Below the pieces are notes generated by a model, which saw only the letters and a list, made by a program, of their open reading frames with translations, was not told the origin of the DNA and made no database searches. From assembly GCA_014239555.1 (NCBI GenBank), contig JAAZYR010000001.1:62001-126000 (forward strand): 64,000 bases of DNA, in the 5' to 3' direction. The stretch comes from Acidimicrobiales bacterium (GTDB taxonomy: Bacteria; Actinomycetota; Acidimicrobiia; Acidimicrobiales; Poriferisodalaceae). The position numbers and the translations under genes were made by a program. Within the stretch, counting starts at the first letter, position 1. The number at the start of each line of letters is the position of its first letter. Positions 43,612 through 51,423 of the stretch are shown here, in pieces.

Positions 43612-44195
43612 AAGACTTAACACCCGATCGGGAAATCCTGCGGCTTCACCGCAGAGCCTGCACGGACTTTGCTGCCAGAATGCGTCTCCCAGCATGGGAA
43701 CACCTTCCGATGTCGCTTGCACCACCAATGGATGAACTCACTGTCAGGGATCTGCTTTGTCAAGTTGTTGATGGGAACTTGGGAGCCGCTGCCGAGTTGG
43801 CCGGGCAATTTGTGCCCGAGCCCGTGGAACTTGGGGTGGAACCAACCCAGGTAGTTGTGGAGTCCATCCGAACGGTGTTGACGGTTGCCTCTTCGCTGGA
43901 TCATCGCGCCGGTTTCAGCCCAGAGCATCGCGAGCTGTTGTGGCGACGAATAGTTGAACTGACGTTGTTGGGTTACGACCTTCAACAGGCGATAAAGGCT
44001 GGGGCCGGCCTCGACGATTTACTTGTTGACCGAATATCGATTGTCGAACCAGAAGTGAAAATATGGCCTTCATTGGACCCGCTTGATTTTGATCTATCTA
44101 CACCGCCCATCCTTCGCTTGCTCGCACAACACGGCCGTTCCCCTGGGCTATGGATAGATCCATCGGATCCATCTTGTGGCACCGGACAGTGTTAG
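43608..44195 (+). CDS. MDMPI/DinB-like protein, first of a tandem pair
   Basis: A 195-residue protein starting with GTG that overlaps the previous stop codon (GTGA). ELTVRDLLCQVVDGNLGAAAEL resembles the N-terminal helix of the mycothiol-dependent maleylpyruvate isomerase / DinB superfamily, and ELTLLGYDLQQAIKAG resembles its TVHAWDLA segment. The metal-binding His residues expected in that family are not evident. A C-terminal ~55 residues lack similarity to the next gene. Function unknown. Confidence 0.55.
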   Translation: MKDLTPDREILRLHRRACTDFAARMRLPAWEHLPMSLAPPMDELTVRDLLCQVVDGNLGAAAELAGQFVPEPVELGVEPTQVVVESIRTVLTVASSLDHRAGFSPEHRELLWRRIVELTLLGYDLQQAIKAGAGLDDLLVDRISIVEPEVKIWPSLDPLDFDLSTPPILRLLAQHGRSPGLWIDPSDPSCGTGQC

Positions 44196-44773
44196 GCGAC
44201 ACACCTACGGCGACAGCCTGGCTTCGGATCCATCAGCTTGCCGCAGGGGAAGTGGATTATCGAATTCGCCAAATTCTTCCGGAGTATTGGGAAGCGTCAA
44301 CTCCTTGCGCAGAGTGGGATGTGTACGAAGTAGTTGCTCATTGTGTGGTCGAAAACATGCGTGTCCCGCTCATCCTCGAAGGAGCATCATTTGAACAAGT
44401 GATGTCTGTCGACAAGGAAGTTGTTGTCGAGGATCCCGAAATGGCTTGGGAAGTTTCGTGGCGTAATGCCGTTGCGGCGTTCTCCGAAGCAGATTTAGAA
44501 GGAACTGTTGCGCTCGGTCAACAAGTCATACCCACTGCAGAATTCCTGCAAATACGCGTGTGTGACCTGACGGTTCATGCTTGGGATTTAGCGGTAGGTC
44601 TGGCAGTAGATGAACGAATTGACGAAGAAGTCGCAACTGCGGCGCTTGGTTGGGCTCAAGGGCGACGTGACCAAATGGCGCAAATGCCTGAGCTATTTGA
44701 CCCACCTATCAGGTCGGCGTTTGATGCCGATCCTCAGACGCAGCTGATGGAGATCTTCGGGCGGGAAGTCTGA
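44189..44773 (+). CDS. TIGR03086/MDMPI-like metal-binding protein
   Basis: A roughly 194-residue protein of the DinB/MDMPI superfamily: CAEWDVYEVVAHCVVENMRV provides the first helix with its His, and ICDLTVHAWDLAVGLAV-like residues form the second motif. Such proteins often use mycothiol or act as small metal-dependent transferases; the substrate is unknown. The GTG at 44189 overlaps the upstream gene by 7 nt; an upstream ATG at 44150 would overlap it by 46 nt and is less likely. Confidence 0.65.
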   Translation: MLGDTPTATAWLRIHQLAAGEVDYRIRQILPEYWEASTPCAEWDVYEVVAHCVVENMRVPLILEGASFEQVMSVDKEVVVEDPEMAWEVSWRNAVAAFSEADLEGTVALGQQVIPTAEFLQIRVCDLTVHAWDLAVGLAVDERIDEEVATAALGWAQGRRDQMAQMPELFDPPIRSAFDADPQTQLMEIFGREV

Positions 44774-44791
44774 ACCGACGATTTAGTCTCG

Positions 44792-44797
44792 TACCCT
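44792..44797 (+). promoter_or_regulatory. -10 box (TACCCT) of leaderless gltX
   Basis: TACCCT is followed by 7 nt and the GTG at 44805. Confidence 0.6.
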
Positions 44798-44804
44798 CAA
44801 GTTT

Positions 44805-46112
44805 GTGAGTACCAGCCGTCTTCGTTTCGCCCCTGCTCCGACCGGGTCGCTCCATATCGGTTCAGCCCGAACCGCACTCTTTAACTGGCTCTATGCGAGA
44901 CACACAGGAGGTGAGCTCGTCTTACGGATTGAAGACACGAACGCTGAGCTGACGCGGCCCGAACTCATCGACAACATTTACCGGTCGCTTGAGTGGCTCC
45001 AAATCGATTTTGACGGCGAGCCCGTCCGACAAAGCGAACGAACCGATCTGTACAACGATGCTGTGGAACAGTGGCTTGCAGACGGTCTGGCGTACATCGA
45101 TGACGGAGCTGTTCGATTTCGCGTTCCCAATCAGGGCACAACTTCCTGGGAAGACGCAGTTCGTGGTCACGTTGTCTTTGAAAACCAACACATAGAGGAT
45201 TTCGTGGTGCGTCGAAGCGATGGAAGCGCGACGTTCTTCACCGCTAACGCGGTCGACGATCTTGACCTAGAGATCACCCACGTCGTGCGCGGTGAAGACT
45301 TAGTTAACGTCACCCCTAAGGTCATCATGCTCCGTCGAGCGTTGGGCGCAACAGACGTGCCTGAGTTTGCGCATTTGCCTTTAATCGTCAACGAACAACG
45401 AAAAAAGCTCTCCAAACGTCGCGATGATGTAGCGCTTGAGAATTATCGCGACCGAGGCGTTCTCGCTTCGGCGATGATCAATTATCTCGCGCTTCTGGGG
45501 TGGGGTCCTCCCGATGACATCGAAATCCGCCCAGTTGAGGAAATCGTTGAACTTTTCGAACTCGGTGACGTGAACCCTTCTTCGGCCATGTTTGACGCAA
45601 AGAAACTTGAAGCAATTAACGGCGACTACATACGCGCAATGAGTCAGCAAGATTTTACTCAAGCCTTGCAACCCTGGATTGAGGATCAACCTTGGAGTGA
45701 CATGGTGGATCCAACTCGGTTAGCGAAAGTTGCGCCGCTGGTCCAAGAACGTACGCGGGTGCTCTCTGAAGCCCCACCACAACTCGATTTCTTTTTCATG
45801 AAGTCACCGGAGATTGATCATGACGCGTGGAAAAAGATCATGCTCAAGGAAGAAGCGGCTCTCATCCTTGAATCAGTCCACACTGTTTTTGCTGTTACCG
45901 ACTGGAAAGTCGATGTGCTGCACGACGCTTTGCGAACAATCGGCGAGTCGCACCAAATGAAATTAGGCAAGGCGCAAGCGCCGGTTCGAGTTGCGGTGAC
46001 CGGCAGAGCTGTCGGGCCACCACTATTTGAATCGATGTATGCCCTAGGGCGCGAAACTGTATTGGCGCGGATCGCTGTTGCCCGGGAGATGCTTACCGAG
46101 GCACAAAAATAG
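44805..46112 (+). CDS. gltX: glutamyl-tRNA synthetase, probably non-discriminating
   Basis: Charges tRNA-Glu, and very probably tRNA-Gln, with glutamate. It has 435 residues. The class I signature is HIGSARTALFNW at residues 17-28, and KKLSKRR is the KMSKS-type loop. The N-terminal domain has FAPAPTGSLH and RIEDTN. gatCAB elsewhere in the window and a tRNA-Gln gene 84 nt downstream support a non-discriminating enzyme; the residues that determine this were not tested. At 435 residues it is somewhat short for the family (460-490). Confidence 0.95.
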   Translation: MSTSRLRFAPAPTGSLHIGSARTALFNWLYARHTGGELVLRIEDTNAELTRPELIDNIYRSLEWLQIDFDGEPVRQSERTDLYNDAVEQWLADGLAYIDDGAVRFRVPNQGTTSWEDAVRGHVVFENQHIEDFVVRRSDGSATFFTANAVDDLDLEITHVVRGEDLVNVTPKVIMLRRALGATDVPEFAHLPLIVNEQRKKLSKRRDDVALENYRDRGVLASAMINYLALLGWGPPDDIEIRPVEEIVELFELGDVNPSSAMFDAKKLEAINGDYIRAMSQQDFTQALQPWIEDQPWSDMVDPTRLAKVAPLVQERTRVLSEAPPQLDFFFMKSPEIDHDAWKKIMLKEEAALILESVHTVFAVTDWKVDVLHDALRTIGESHQMKLGKAQAPVRVAVTGRAVGPPLFESMYALGRETVLARIAVAREMLTEAQK

Positions 46113-46139
46113 TGACACGCTCTGACTCTGAATCGTTGT

Positions 46140-46167
46140 TTGTTAGATCAAATGAGCGCGCTACCCT
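46140..46167 (+). promoter_or_regulatory. possible promoter of tRNA-Gln
   Basis: TTGTTA (46140-46145), a 16-nt spacer and TACCCT (46162-46167) lie about 30 nt before the tRNA 5' end. Read-through from gltX is also possible. Confidence 0.4.
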
Positions 46168-46196
46168 GACCCTTTCGCTCTACCGAGCCCATTCGG

Positions 46197-46271
46197 TCGG
46201 GGATGGTGTAATTGGCAACACAGCTGGTTCTGGTCCAGTCGTTGGGGGTTCGAGTCCTCCTCCCCGAACCA
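46197..46271 (+). tRNA. tRNA-Gln(CTG), CCA encoded
   Basis: The acceptor arms TCGGGGA (46197-46203) and TCCCCGA (46261-46267) pair. The anticodon arm is CTGG-TTCTGGT-CCAG, giving anticodon CTG. The T arm is GGGGG-TTCGAGT-CCTCC with one G-T pair. The discriminator A at 46268 is followed by an encoded CCA (46269-46271). Confidence 0.95.
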
Positions 46272-46272
46272 A

Positions 46273-46313
46273 AGAGGCGTTTTTGGTGAGGCACAAAAGG
46301 CGCCCTCTTTTTT
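46273..46313 (+). terminator. intrinsic terminator after tRNA-Gln
   Basis: AGAGGCG (46273-46279) pairs with CGCCCTCT (46301-46308) with one bulged base. Six T (46308-46313) follow. This is the clearest intrinsic terminator in the window. Confidence 0.75.
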
Positions 46314-46386
46314 GAAAATACATGCCTGTAACGAAGGATTTTGTCGCCCATTTGGGCTATGAAAGCAGAACGAATAAATCAAAGGA

Positions 46387-46421
46387 AACTTGCGCCGCCG
46401 GTTCAGGCTGGTAACTTGCGC
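46387..46421 (+). repeat. direct repeat AACTTGCGC, 26-bp period
   Basis: AACTTGCGC occurs at 46387-46395 and again at 46413-46421, upstream of livG. Each copy contains a TTGCGC that could serve as a -35 element. It may be a regulator-binding or promoter site; there is no direct evidence. Confidence 0.4.
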
Positions 46422-46460
46422 ATTCGCTGGGCATGACGCCTGTGCGTAGAGAGAGAGGGG

Positions 46461-47231
46461 GTGCAACGCGTGGCGTTGCTCGAAGTCTCAGAGATATCAG
46501 TGCAGTTTGGCGGAATCCGCGCACTCGACGACCTGTCGTTCACAATGGATGAAGGACAGATCCTCGGGCTCATCGGACCCAACGGTGCTGGTAAAACCAC
46601 ATTGTTCAATGTGGTCAGTCGAATCTACGACCCGACCGCAGGATCGTTGACCTTTGACGGTCAAGACCTGTTGGCCATGTCTGCTCACGAAATCAGTCGG
46701 ATTGGGGTGTACAGAACATTCCAGAACTTGGCGTTGTGGCCAGGTATGTCCGTAATCGAAAACGTGATGGTGGGTGATCACACCAATACGAAAGCCAACG
46801 TATTTAGTTCTGCGCTGCGGTTGCCGTCTATGCGAAAAGAAGAGGCGGAGCTCCGAGATAGGGCGTGGAGCGCACTCGAGGAAATTGGCCTTCAAGACGT
46901 CGCCTACCACCCCGCTGCGGGTCTTCCATTTGGAACACTCAAGCGGATCGAATTGGCACGGGCCCTCATAGCGAACCCACGCCTGATCATGCTCGATGAA
47001 CCAGCATCGGGTTTGACTCACCAAGAGGTCGACTCGTTAGCGGAGGACATCAAAAATCTACGAGACCGTCATAATCTGACGATTCTGTTGGTTGAGCACC
47101 ATATGCGTATGGTGCTTGGGATCTCAGAAAAACTGGTCGTACTAAACTTTGGTCGGAAAATCGCCGACGGTGACCCGGATGTCGTTCGCAACGATCCAGA
47201 GGTCATTGAGGCCTATCTAGGGAGTTCTTGA
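46461..47231 (+). CDS. livG: branched-chain amino-acid ABC transporter ATPase LivG-type
   Basis: An ATP-hydrolysing subunit of 256 residues. The Walker A is GPNGAGKTT, the signature region is [15 protein letters not shown] and the Walker B is LIMLDEP, with [11 protein letters not shown]-like family sequence after it and the [12 protein letters not shown] switch His. The GTG start follows a purine-rich GAGAGAGGGG. It overlaps the next ATPase start region, so it heads a six-gene transporter cluster. Confidence 0.92.
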   Translation: MQRVALLEVSEISVQFGGIRALDDLSFTMDEGQILGLIGPNGAGKTTLFNVVSRIYDPTAGSLTFDGQDLLAMSAHEISRIGVYRTFQNLALWPGMSVIENVMVGDHTNTKANVFSSALRLPSMRKEEAELRDRAWSALEEIGLQDVAYHPAAGLPFGTLKRIELARALIANPRLIMLDEPASGLTHQEVDSLAEDIKNLRDRHNLTILLVEHHMRMVLGISEKLVVLNFGRKIADGDPDVVRNDPEVIEAYLGSS

Positions 47232-47959
47232 TGGTTGATGACGTTTTTGACGAAGTCGGCCTGAAGGTCGAAAATCTGCATGCCTCATATGGCTCTGTAG
47301 AGGTCTTGCGCGGATTGGACTTTGAGGTTCCGGCGAAAGGCGTCTCGGTGATACTGGGCGCCAACGGCGCTGGCAAGACCACCACGCTGCGAGCTATCTG
47401 CAACATGTGCGATACCACCGGGTCTGTGGTTCTTGGTGATGAAGACATCAGCCGAACCGGAACAGCGGAGATTGTTCGAAAGGGAATGGCTCACGTGCCT
47501 CAAGGCCGTGGCACTTTCCCTGAGCTATCTACGTTGGACAACTTAATGGTTGGTGCGTACACCCGAAAAGACAACGAAGTGAAAGATGATGTCGACCGAT
47601 GGTTCGAAATCTTCCCACGTCTCGCTGAGCGTCACGCTCAGATGGCGGGCTCTTTATCTGGTGGTGAACAGCAGATGCTCGCTGTTGCCCGAGCTCTGAT
47701 GTGTCGCCCACGGCTGCTGCTTCTTGATGAACCGTCGCTTGGATTAGCGCCGCTCATCATCGAAGACCTGTTTGAACGTTTCATCACTCTGAACAAAGAG
47801 ACAGGCCTGACGATGCTCATCGTTGAACAAAATGCGAATCTCGCTCTCGATATGGCCGATTACGGCTACGTCATCGAGTCAGGCGAGATCGCCCTGCACG
47901 GATCCGCTGACCAACTCAAGAACGATCCTGCTGTGCAGGAAGCGTACTTGGGTGCCTGA
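47231..47959 (+). CDS. livF: branched-chain amino-acid ABC transporter ATPase LivF-type
   Basis: The second ATPase, of 242 residues. Walker A GANGAGKTT, signature LSGGEQQMLAVARAL, Walker B LLLLDEPSLGLAP and the switch VEQNA are typical of LivF. The ATG at 47231 has GGGAG upstream at the proper distance; the TTG just before it would add one residue. It pairs with livG to energise one or both permease pairs downstream. Confidence 0.93.
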   Translation: MVDDVFDEVGLKVENLHASYGSVEVLRGLDFEVPAKGVSVILGANGAGKTTTLRAICNMCDTTGSVVLGDEDISRTGTAEIVRKGMAHVPQGRGTFPELSTLDNLMVGAYTRKDNEVKDDVDRWFEIFPRLAERHAQMAGSLSGGEQQMLAVARALMCRPRLLLLDEPSLGLAPLIIEDLFERFITLNKETGLTMLIVEQNANLALDMADYGYVIESGEIALHGSADQLKNDPAVQEAYLGA

Positions 47960-47974
47960 GGAGGACTAGAAGCA

Positions 47975-48925
47975 ATGACTTGGAACTTTGATATCCTTCC
48001 GGACTTCATCTTTAACGGGCTGAGCCTCGGCGCAATTTATGGCACGGTGGCTCTAGCCCTGGTGCTTATCTTCAAGGCCACAACCTTGATTAACTTTGCT
48101 ACGGGGGAGTTAGCCATGCTTGGCGCCTTCCTCGTGTACGTGCTCCACATGGAGCAGGGCATTTGGTTGTGGCTCTCCATGCTGATAGCCATGGGCCTCA
48201 GTGCGGGCCTAGGTGTCCTGATTGAACGGACGCTCACTCGACCATTCGACCCAGCGGACCACTTGCCTGTCGTACTGATCACTCTTGGGTTATTCCTAAT
48301 TATCAATGCGGTCGCTGGCGACATTTGGAACTATCAGGTTCGCATTCTCAGCAATCCATTCGGGAAGTTCCCATCTTGGGTTCCCAGCGTCGGTGGCGAC
48401 CGTTTCATCATGGTCTTTGGAAGCCGACTTAAGTATCAATCCTTAGGTATATGGGTGACTCTCGCAGTTGCTCTATTCGTTCTCGGATTGATCCTCAACC
48501 GAACTAAAGCAGGGTTGGCGTTCCGAGCAGTTTCATCGAATGTCGACTCGGCACGACTAGTTGGCGTTCACACCGGCCGCACCCTCGGGTTCGGTTGGGC
48601 TATAGCTTCAGCATTTGGCACCTTAGGGGCGGTGTTGGTAGCACCGCAGCTTGGTGGCGTTAACCCCAACATGATGGCGACTATCTTGATTTACGCGCTC
48701 GCTGGAGCAGCGCTTGGTGGTCTTGACAGCCTTGGTGGTGCCGTTCTCGGCGGTATCATGGTCGGTTTAATTCAAGCTGTCGCAGTTACCTGGGGTGGCG
48801 TTGTGGTATTTGGCCAGCTCTACATGTCGATTCTGCAGCTAGCTGCAGCGTTCCTTGTCATTCTTATCGTCCTACTGTTCCGACCGTCGGGAATGTTCGG
48901 TACCCGCCGCGTCGAACGCGTCTGA
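47975..48925 (+). CDS. livH: branched-chain amino-acid ABC permease LivH-type (first)
   Basis: An inner-membrane permease of 316 residues with about eight hydrophobic segments. NGLSLGAIYGTVALALVLIF and INFATGELAMLGAF at the N-terminus, then AFRAVSSNVDSARLVGV and the GGLDSLGGAVLGGIMVG turn, are LivH hallmarks. GAGGAC precedes the ATG by about 8 nt. It pairs with the next gene. Confidence 0.93.
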   Translation: MTWNFDILPDFIFNGLSLGAIYGTVALALVLIFKATTLINFATGELAMLGAFLVYVLHMEQGIWLWLSMLIAMGLSAGLGVLIERTLTRPFDPADHLPVVLITLGLFLIINAVAGDIWNYQVRILSNPFGKFPSWVPSVGGDRFIMVFGSRLKYQSLGIWVTLAVALFVLGLILNRTKAGLAFRAVSSNVDSARLVGVHTGRTLGFGWAIASAFGTLGAVLVAPQLGGVNPNMMATILIYALAGAALGGLDSLGGAVLGGIMVGLIQAVAVTWGGVVVFGQLYMSILQLAAAFLVILIVLLFRPSGMFGTRRVERV

Positions 48926-48950
48926 CTCAACAACAAGAGGAGTTTCAAAA

Positions 48951-50366
48951 ATGAGTGGATCACTAGTTGTTGTTGCGAAAAACAGCGCAGAACACAAAAG
49001 ATGGAAATATGTCCAATGGGCGTATCTAGCAGGCTTTCTGCTACTAACACCTCTGGTTCTGGAGCCGTTTGAAATCGGCAAAATGAACCGGGCCCTGATT
49101 ATGGGTGTCGCCATCTTGGCGGTCAACTTGGTCGTTGGTTTCAACGGGATGTTGGCGCTTGGTCATTCGGCGTTCATGGGTATCGGAGCGTTCGTTACAG
49201 CGTCGATGGTGCAAGACGAAAACTGGGACTACTGGCAGGTATTACCAGTAGTGCTCATCGTCGGCTTCTTGATGGGCGTGATTATTGGCCTTCCAGCGTT
49301 AAGAGTGAAAGGGCTCTATCTAGCTCTAGTAACGATTGCACAGGCGGCTGTATTTCCAACGTTGGTCAATATTGACGAACTTGGTATCGCTGCCCGTACA
49401 GGTGGACCGAACGGCAAAGGCGTATCTGAGGAAGTTATCGCCCCGAGTTATCTTGAATGGCTTCCCGGGGTAGACGGCGCGCGCGGTGGTTCTGCCTACC
49501 GGTTCTGGATAATTGTCCTGATGGTGGGTATCACGATGTTGCTAATCACCAACTACCTGCGTAGTCGCCCAGGCCGCGCGGTGTTGGCAATTCGTGACAA
49601 TGAAGCTGGCGCAGCGGTCTACGGAGTTAACCTCCCGATTGCCAAAACCATGAACTTTGCGATCAGTGCGGCCCTTGGATCTCTAGCAGGTCTCATGTGG
49701 TGCCTGGACAAAGGTTTCGTGGCTGGTCAGGACTTCACGTTCCTGTTGGCGATCGACCTGATCATTGGCCTCGTTCTTGGTGGAGTGGGAACTCTCCAAG
49801 GTGGGTTAGTTGGAGGTCTCTTTGTGGTCTGGGTAAATGACCTCACAAAGAGAATTTCGGTACCGCTTGGTTTGTACACCCTTAACGGTGATGGCCCATT
49901 GGCGAAAGCTATCTTCGGTCTGATCCTTATTCTCTTCACGTTCTTCGCACCAGGGGGGATCGTGTCGTTATGGCGGTTGATTAGTACCAAACTCATCCAC
50001 GTTGTTCCGCTGACCCCCTCGGGTACTCCAATCGAGCCGCTAGAAGGTTTCGACCCGGGTATGGAGTCGAATCGAGCTGACACGGCGATGAAAATGTCTA
50101 TCGCCGGACCGGTCTTGCTAGGAGTTGGCTGGTTGCTGATGAATGTGAACAGCCTGATCGTTGGTGTGCTTGCATTTGGTCTGCGCATGACGATTCTGTT
50201 GGCACCTGTCGCCATGCTTGTAGGTACGAACGAATTGAAGGCACATGCCGAAGGCAATCGCCCCGATTCGGTGAAGGGCCCGGCAACCATGGCCCGAAAT
50301 CTCGGCGCCCTTGGCTTCCTATTCGTAATTGGATACGCACTTCAACGGTTCATCCTTACCTACTAA
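48951..50366 (+). CDS. livM: branched-chain amino-acid ABC permease LivM-type (first), extended C-terminus
   Basis: A permease of 471 residues from the ATG at 48951, preceded by AGAGGAG. The LivM core is clear: GFNGMLALGHSAFMGIGAFV, GLPALRVKGLYLALVT, AIRDNEAGAAVYGVNL and GTLQGGLVGGLFVVW. About 130 residues beyond the usual end contain additional hydrophobic segments (SIAGPVLLGVGWLLM, LRMTILLAPVAMLV and LGALGFLFVIGYAL), which the second LivM copy lacks. Confidence 0.9.
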   Translation: MSGSLVVVAKNSAEHKRWKYVQWAYLAGFLLLTPLVLEPFEIGKMNRALIMGVAILAVNLVVGFNGMLALGHSAFMGIGAFVTASMVQDENWDYWQVLPVVLIVGFLMGVIIGLPALRVKGLYLALVTIAQAAVFPTLVNIDELGIAARTGGPNGKGVSEEVIAPSYLEWLPGVDGARGGSAYRFWIIVLMVGITMLLITNYLRSRPGRAVLAIRDNEAGAAVYGVNLPIAKTMNFAISAALGSLAGLMWCLDKGFVAGQDFTFLLAIDLIIGLVLGGVGTLQGGLVGGLFVVWVNDLTKRISVPLGLYTLNGDGPLAKAIFGLILILFTFFAPGGIVSLWRLISTKLIHVVPLTPSGTPIEPLEGFDPGMESNRADTAMKMSIAGPVLLGVGWLLMNVNSLIVGVLAFGLRMTILLAPVAMLVGTNELKAHAEGNRPDSVKGPATMARNLGALGFLFVIGYALQRFILTY

Positions 50367-50387
50367 TAAAGCAGCGATTCGGATTCT

Positions 50388-50443
50388 CGAAAGTGGTGGT
50401 ATTCGGGGTGGCACATGCCCCCCGGATACTCGCCACTCTTTCG
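50388..50443 (+). terminator. large hairpin between the two permease pairs
   Basis: CGAAAG-TGG (50388-50396) pairs with CCA-CT-CTTTCG (50433-50443) as the outer stem. GTATTCGGGG (50399-50408) pairs with CCCCCGGATAC (50419-50429) as the inner stem, allowing a G-T pair and one bulge. No T tract follows. It could be a partial terminator or an RNA-processing site that sets the ratio of the two permease sets. Confidence 0.5.
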
Positions 50444-50475
50444 GGGTAGTTGCTAGTCTCACACCCTAATTAAAT

Positions 50476-51423
50476 ATGGACCTGGTTCTCTTACTCCAAC
50501 GCATCTTCGACGCGCTGTTCAACAGCGCGATTTACTCGTCGTTGGCTCTAGCACTCGTCATCATTTTTCGATCAACGGGCCTTCTGAATTTCGCACAAGG
50601 CGAAATGGCCACGTTCACCGCGTATATCGCTTTCGTTTTTCTCTCTGGCCCGCAGCCGCGTCTAACTGGAGGAGGGCTTGCGGGTCTTGTGCCGGGGGTG
50701 CCTTTCCCGATTCCGTTAGCAATTATCGGCGCTGTGATTTTCGGCATGGCAGGTGGCGCGGTAACCGAAAGAGCCTTAATTCGACCCTTAGGGCGGGCAC
50801 CAGATTTAGCTTTAGTAAACATCACCATTGGCATTTTGTTAGCAACTAACTCTCTCATGGCGCAGTGGTGGGGCACGGGTCCGCGAATGTTCCCGGCAGT
50901 CTTTCCTAGCGGAGCAGGACAAAACTTCACCATCCTCGGCGCCCGACTTCGCTATTCCACCATTGGGGTGTGGGCCGTCCTGCTAGCCGTACTCGTGCTC
51001 CTCGTTTTATTGTTGCGCCACACTCGAACCGGATTAGCGTTCCGGGCGGTATCCATTAGCCGATCGAGTGCTGAGCTTGTCGGAGTGCGTGTCGGGCCTA
51101 CTCTTATGTACGGCTGGGCCTTGGCGTCTGGTTTCGGAGCTCTCGCTGCGTGCTTGAGTGCCAACTCGGTGCTTTTAGAGCCCAACATGATGTTGAGAGT
51201 CCTCGTGTACGCATTTGCTGCTGCGACACTTGGCGGCCTCGACTCACCTAAAGGTGCGTTAGTTGGGGGACTCATCATCGGCTTAAGCCAGACGCTCATT
51301 CCCGCGTATGTGCCGTTTATCGGATTTGAGTTGAGCGTATTGCCGGCGTTGATCGCGATGGTAGCGATCTTGTTAGTTCGGCCAGCGGGCTTATATGGAA
51401 CTAAGCGGATAGAGCGGGTGTGA
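50476..51423 (+). CDS. livH: branched-chain amino-acid ABC permease LivH-type (second)
   Basis: A permease of 315 residues with the LivH layout: NSAIYSSLALALVIIF, LLNFAQGEMATFTAYIAF, AFRAVSISRSSAELVGV and GGLDSPKGALVGGLIIG. It differs clearly from the first LivH, so it is not a recent duplicate. There is no obvious ribosome-binding site; AT-rich sequence (CTAATTAAAT) precedes the ATG. It overlaps the next gene by 4 nt (GTGA). Confidence 0.92.
   Translation: MDLVLLLQRIFDALFNSAIYSSLALALVIIFRSTGLLNFAQGEMATFTAYIAFVFLSGPQPRLTGGGLAGLVPGVPFPIPLAIIGAVIFGMAGGAVTERALIRPLGRAPDLALVNITIGILLATNSLMAQWWGTGPRMFPAVFPSGAGQNFTILGARLRYSTIGVWAVLLAVLVLLVLLLRHTRTGLAFRAVSISRSSAELVGVRVGPTLMYGWALASGFGALAACLSANSVLLEPNMMLRVLVYAFAAATLGGLDSPKGALVGGLIIGLSQTLIPAYVPFIGFELSVLPALIAMVAILLVRPAGLYGTKRIERV

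Noticed and set aside
46112-46315. Open frame of 67 codons after gltX
   Set aside because: It runs through the tRNA-Gln gene and its terminator and has no protein-like features.
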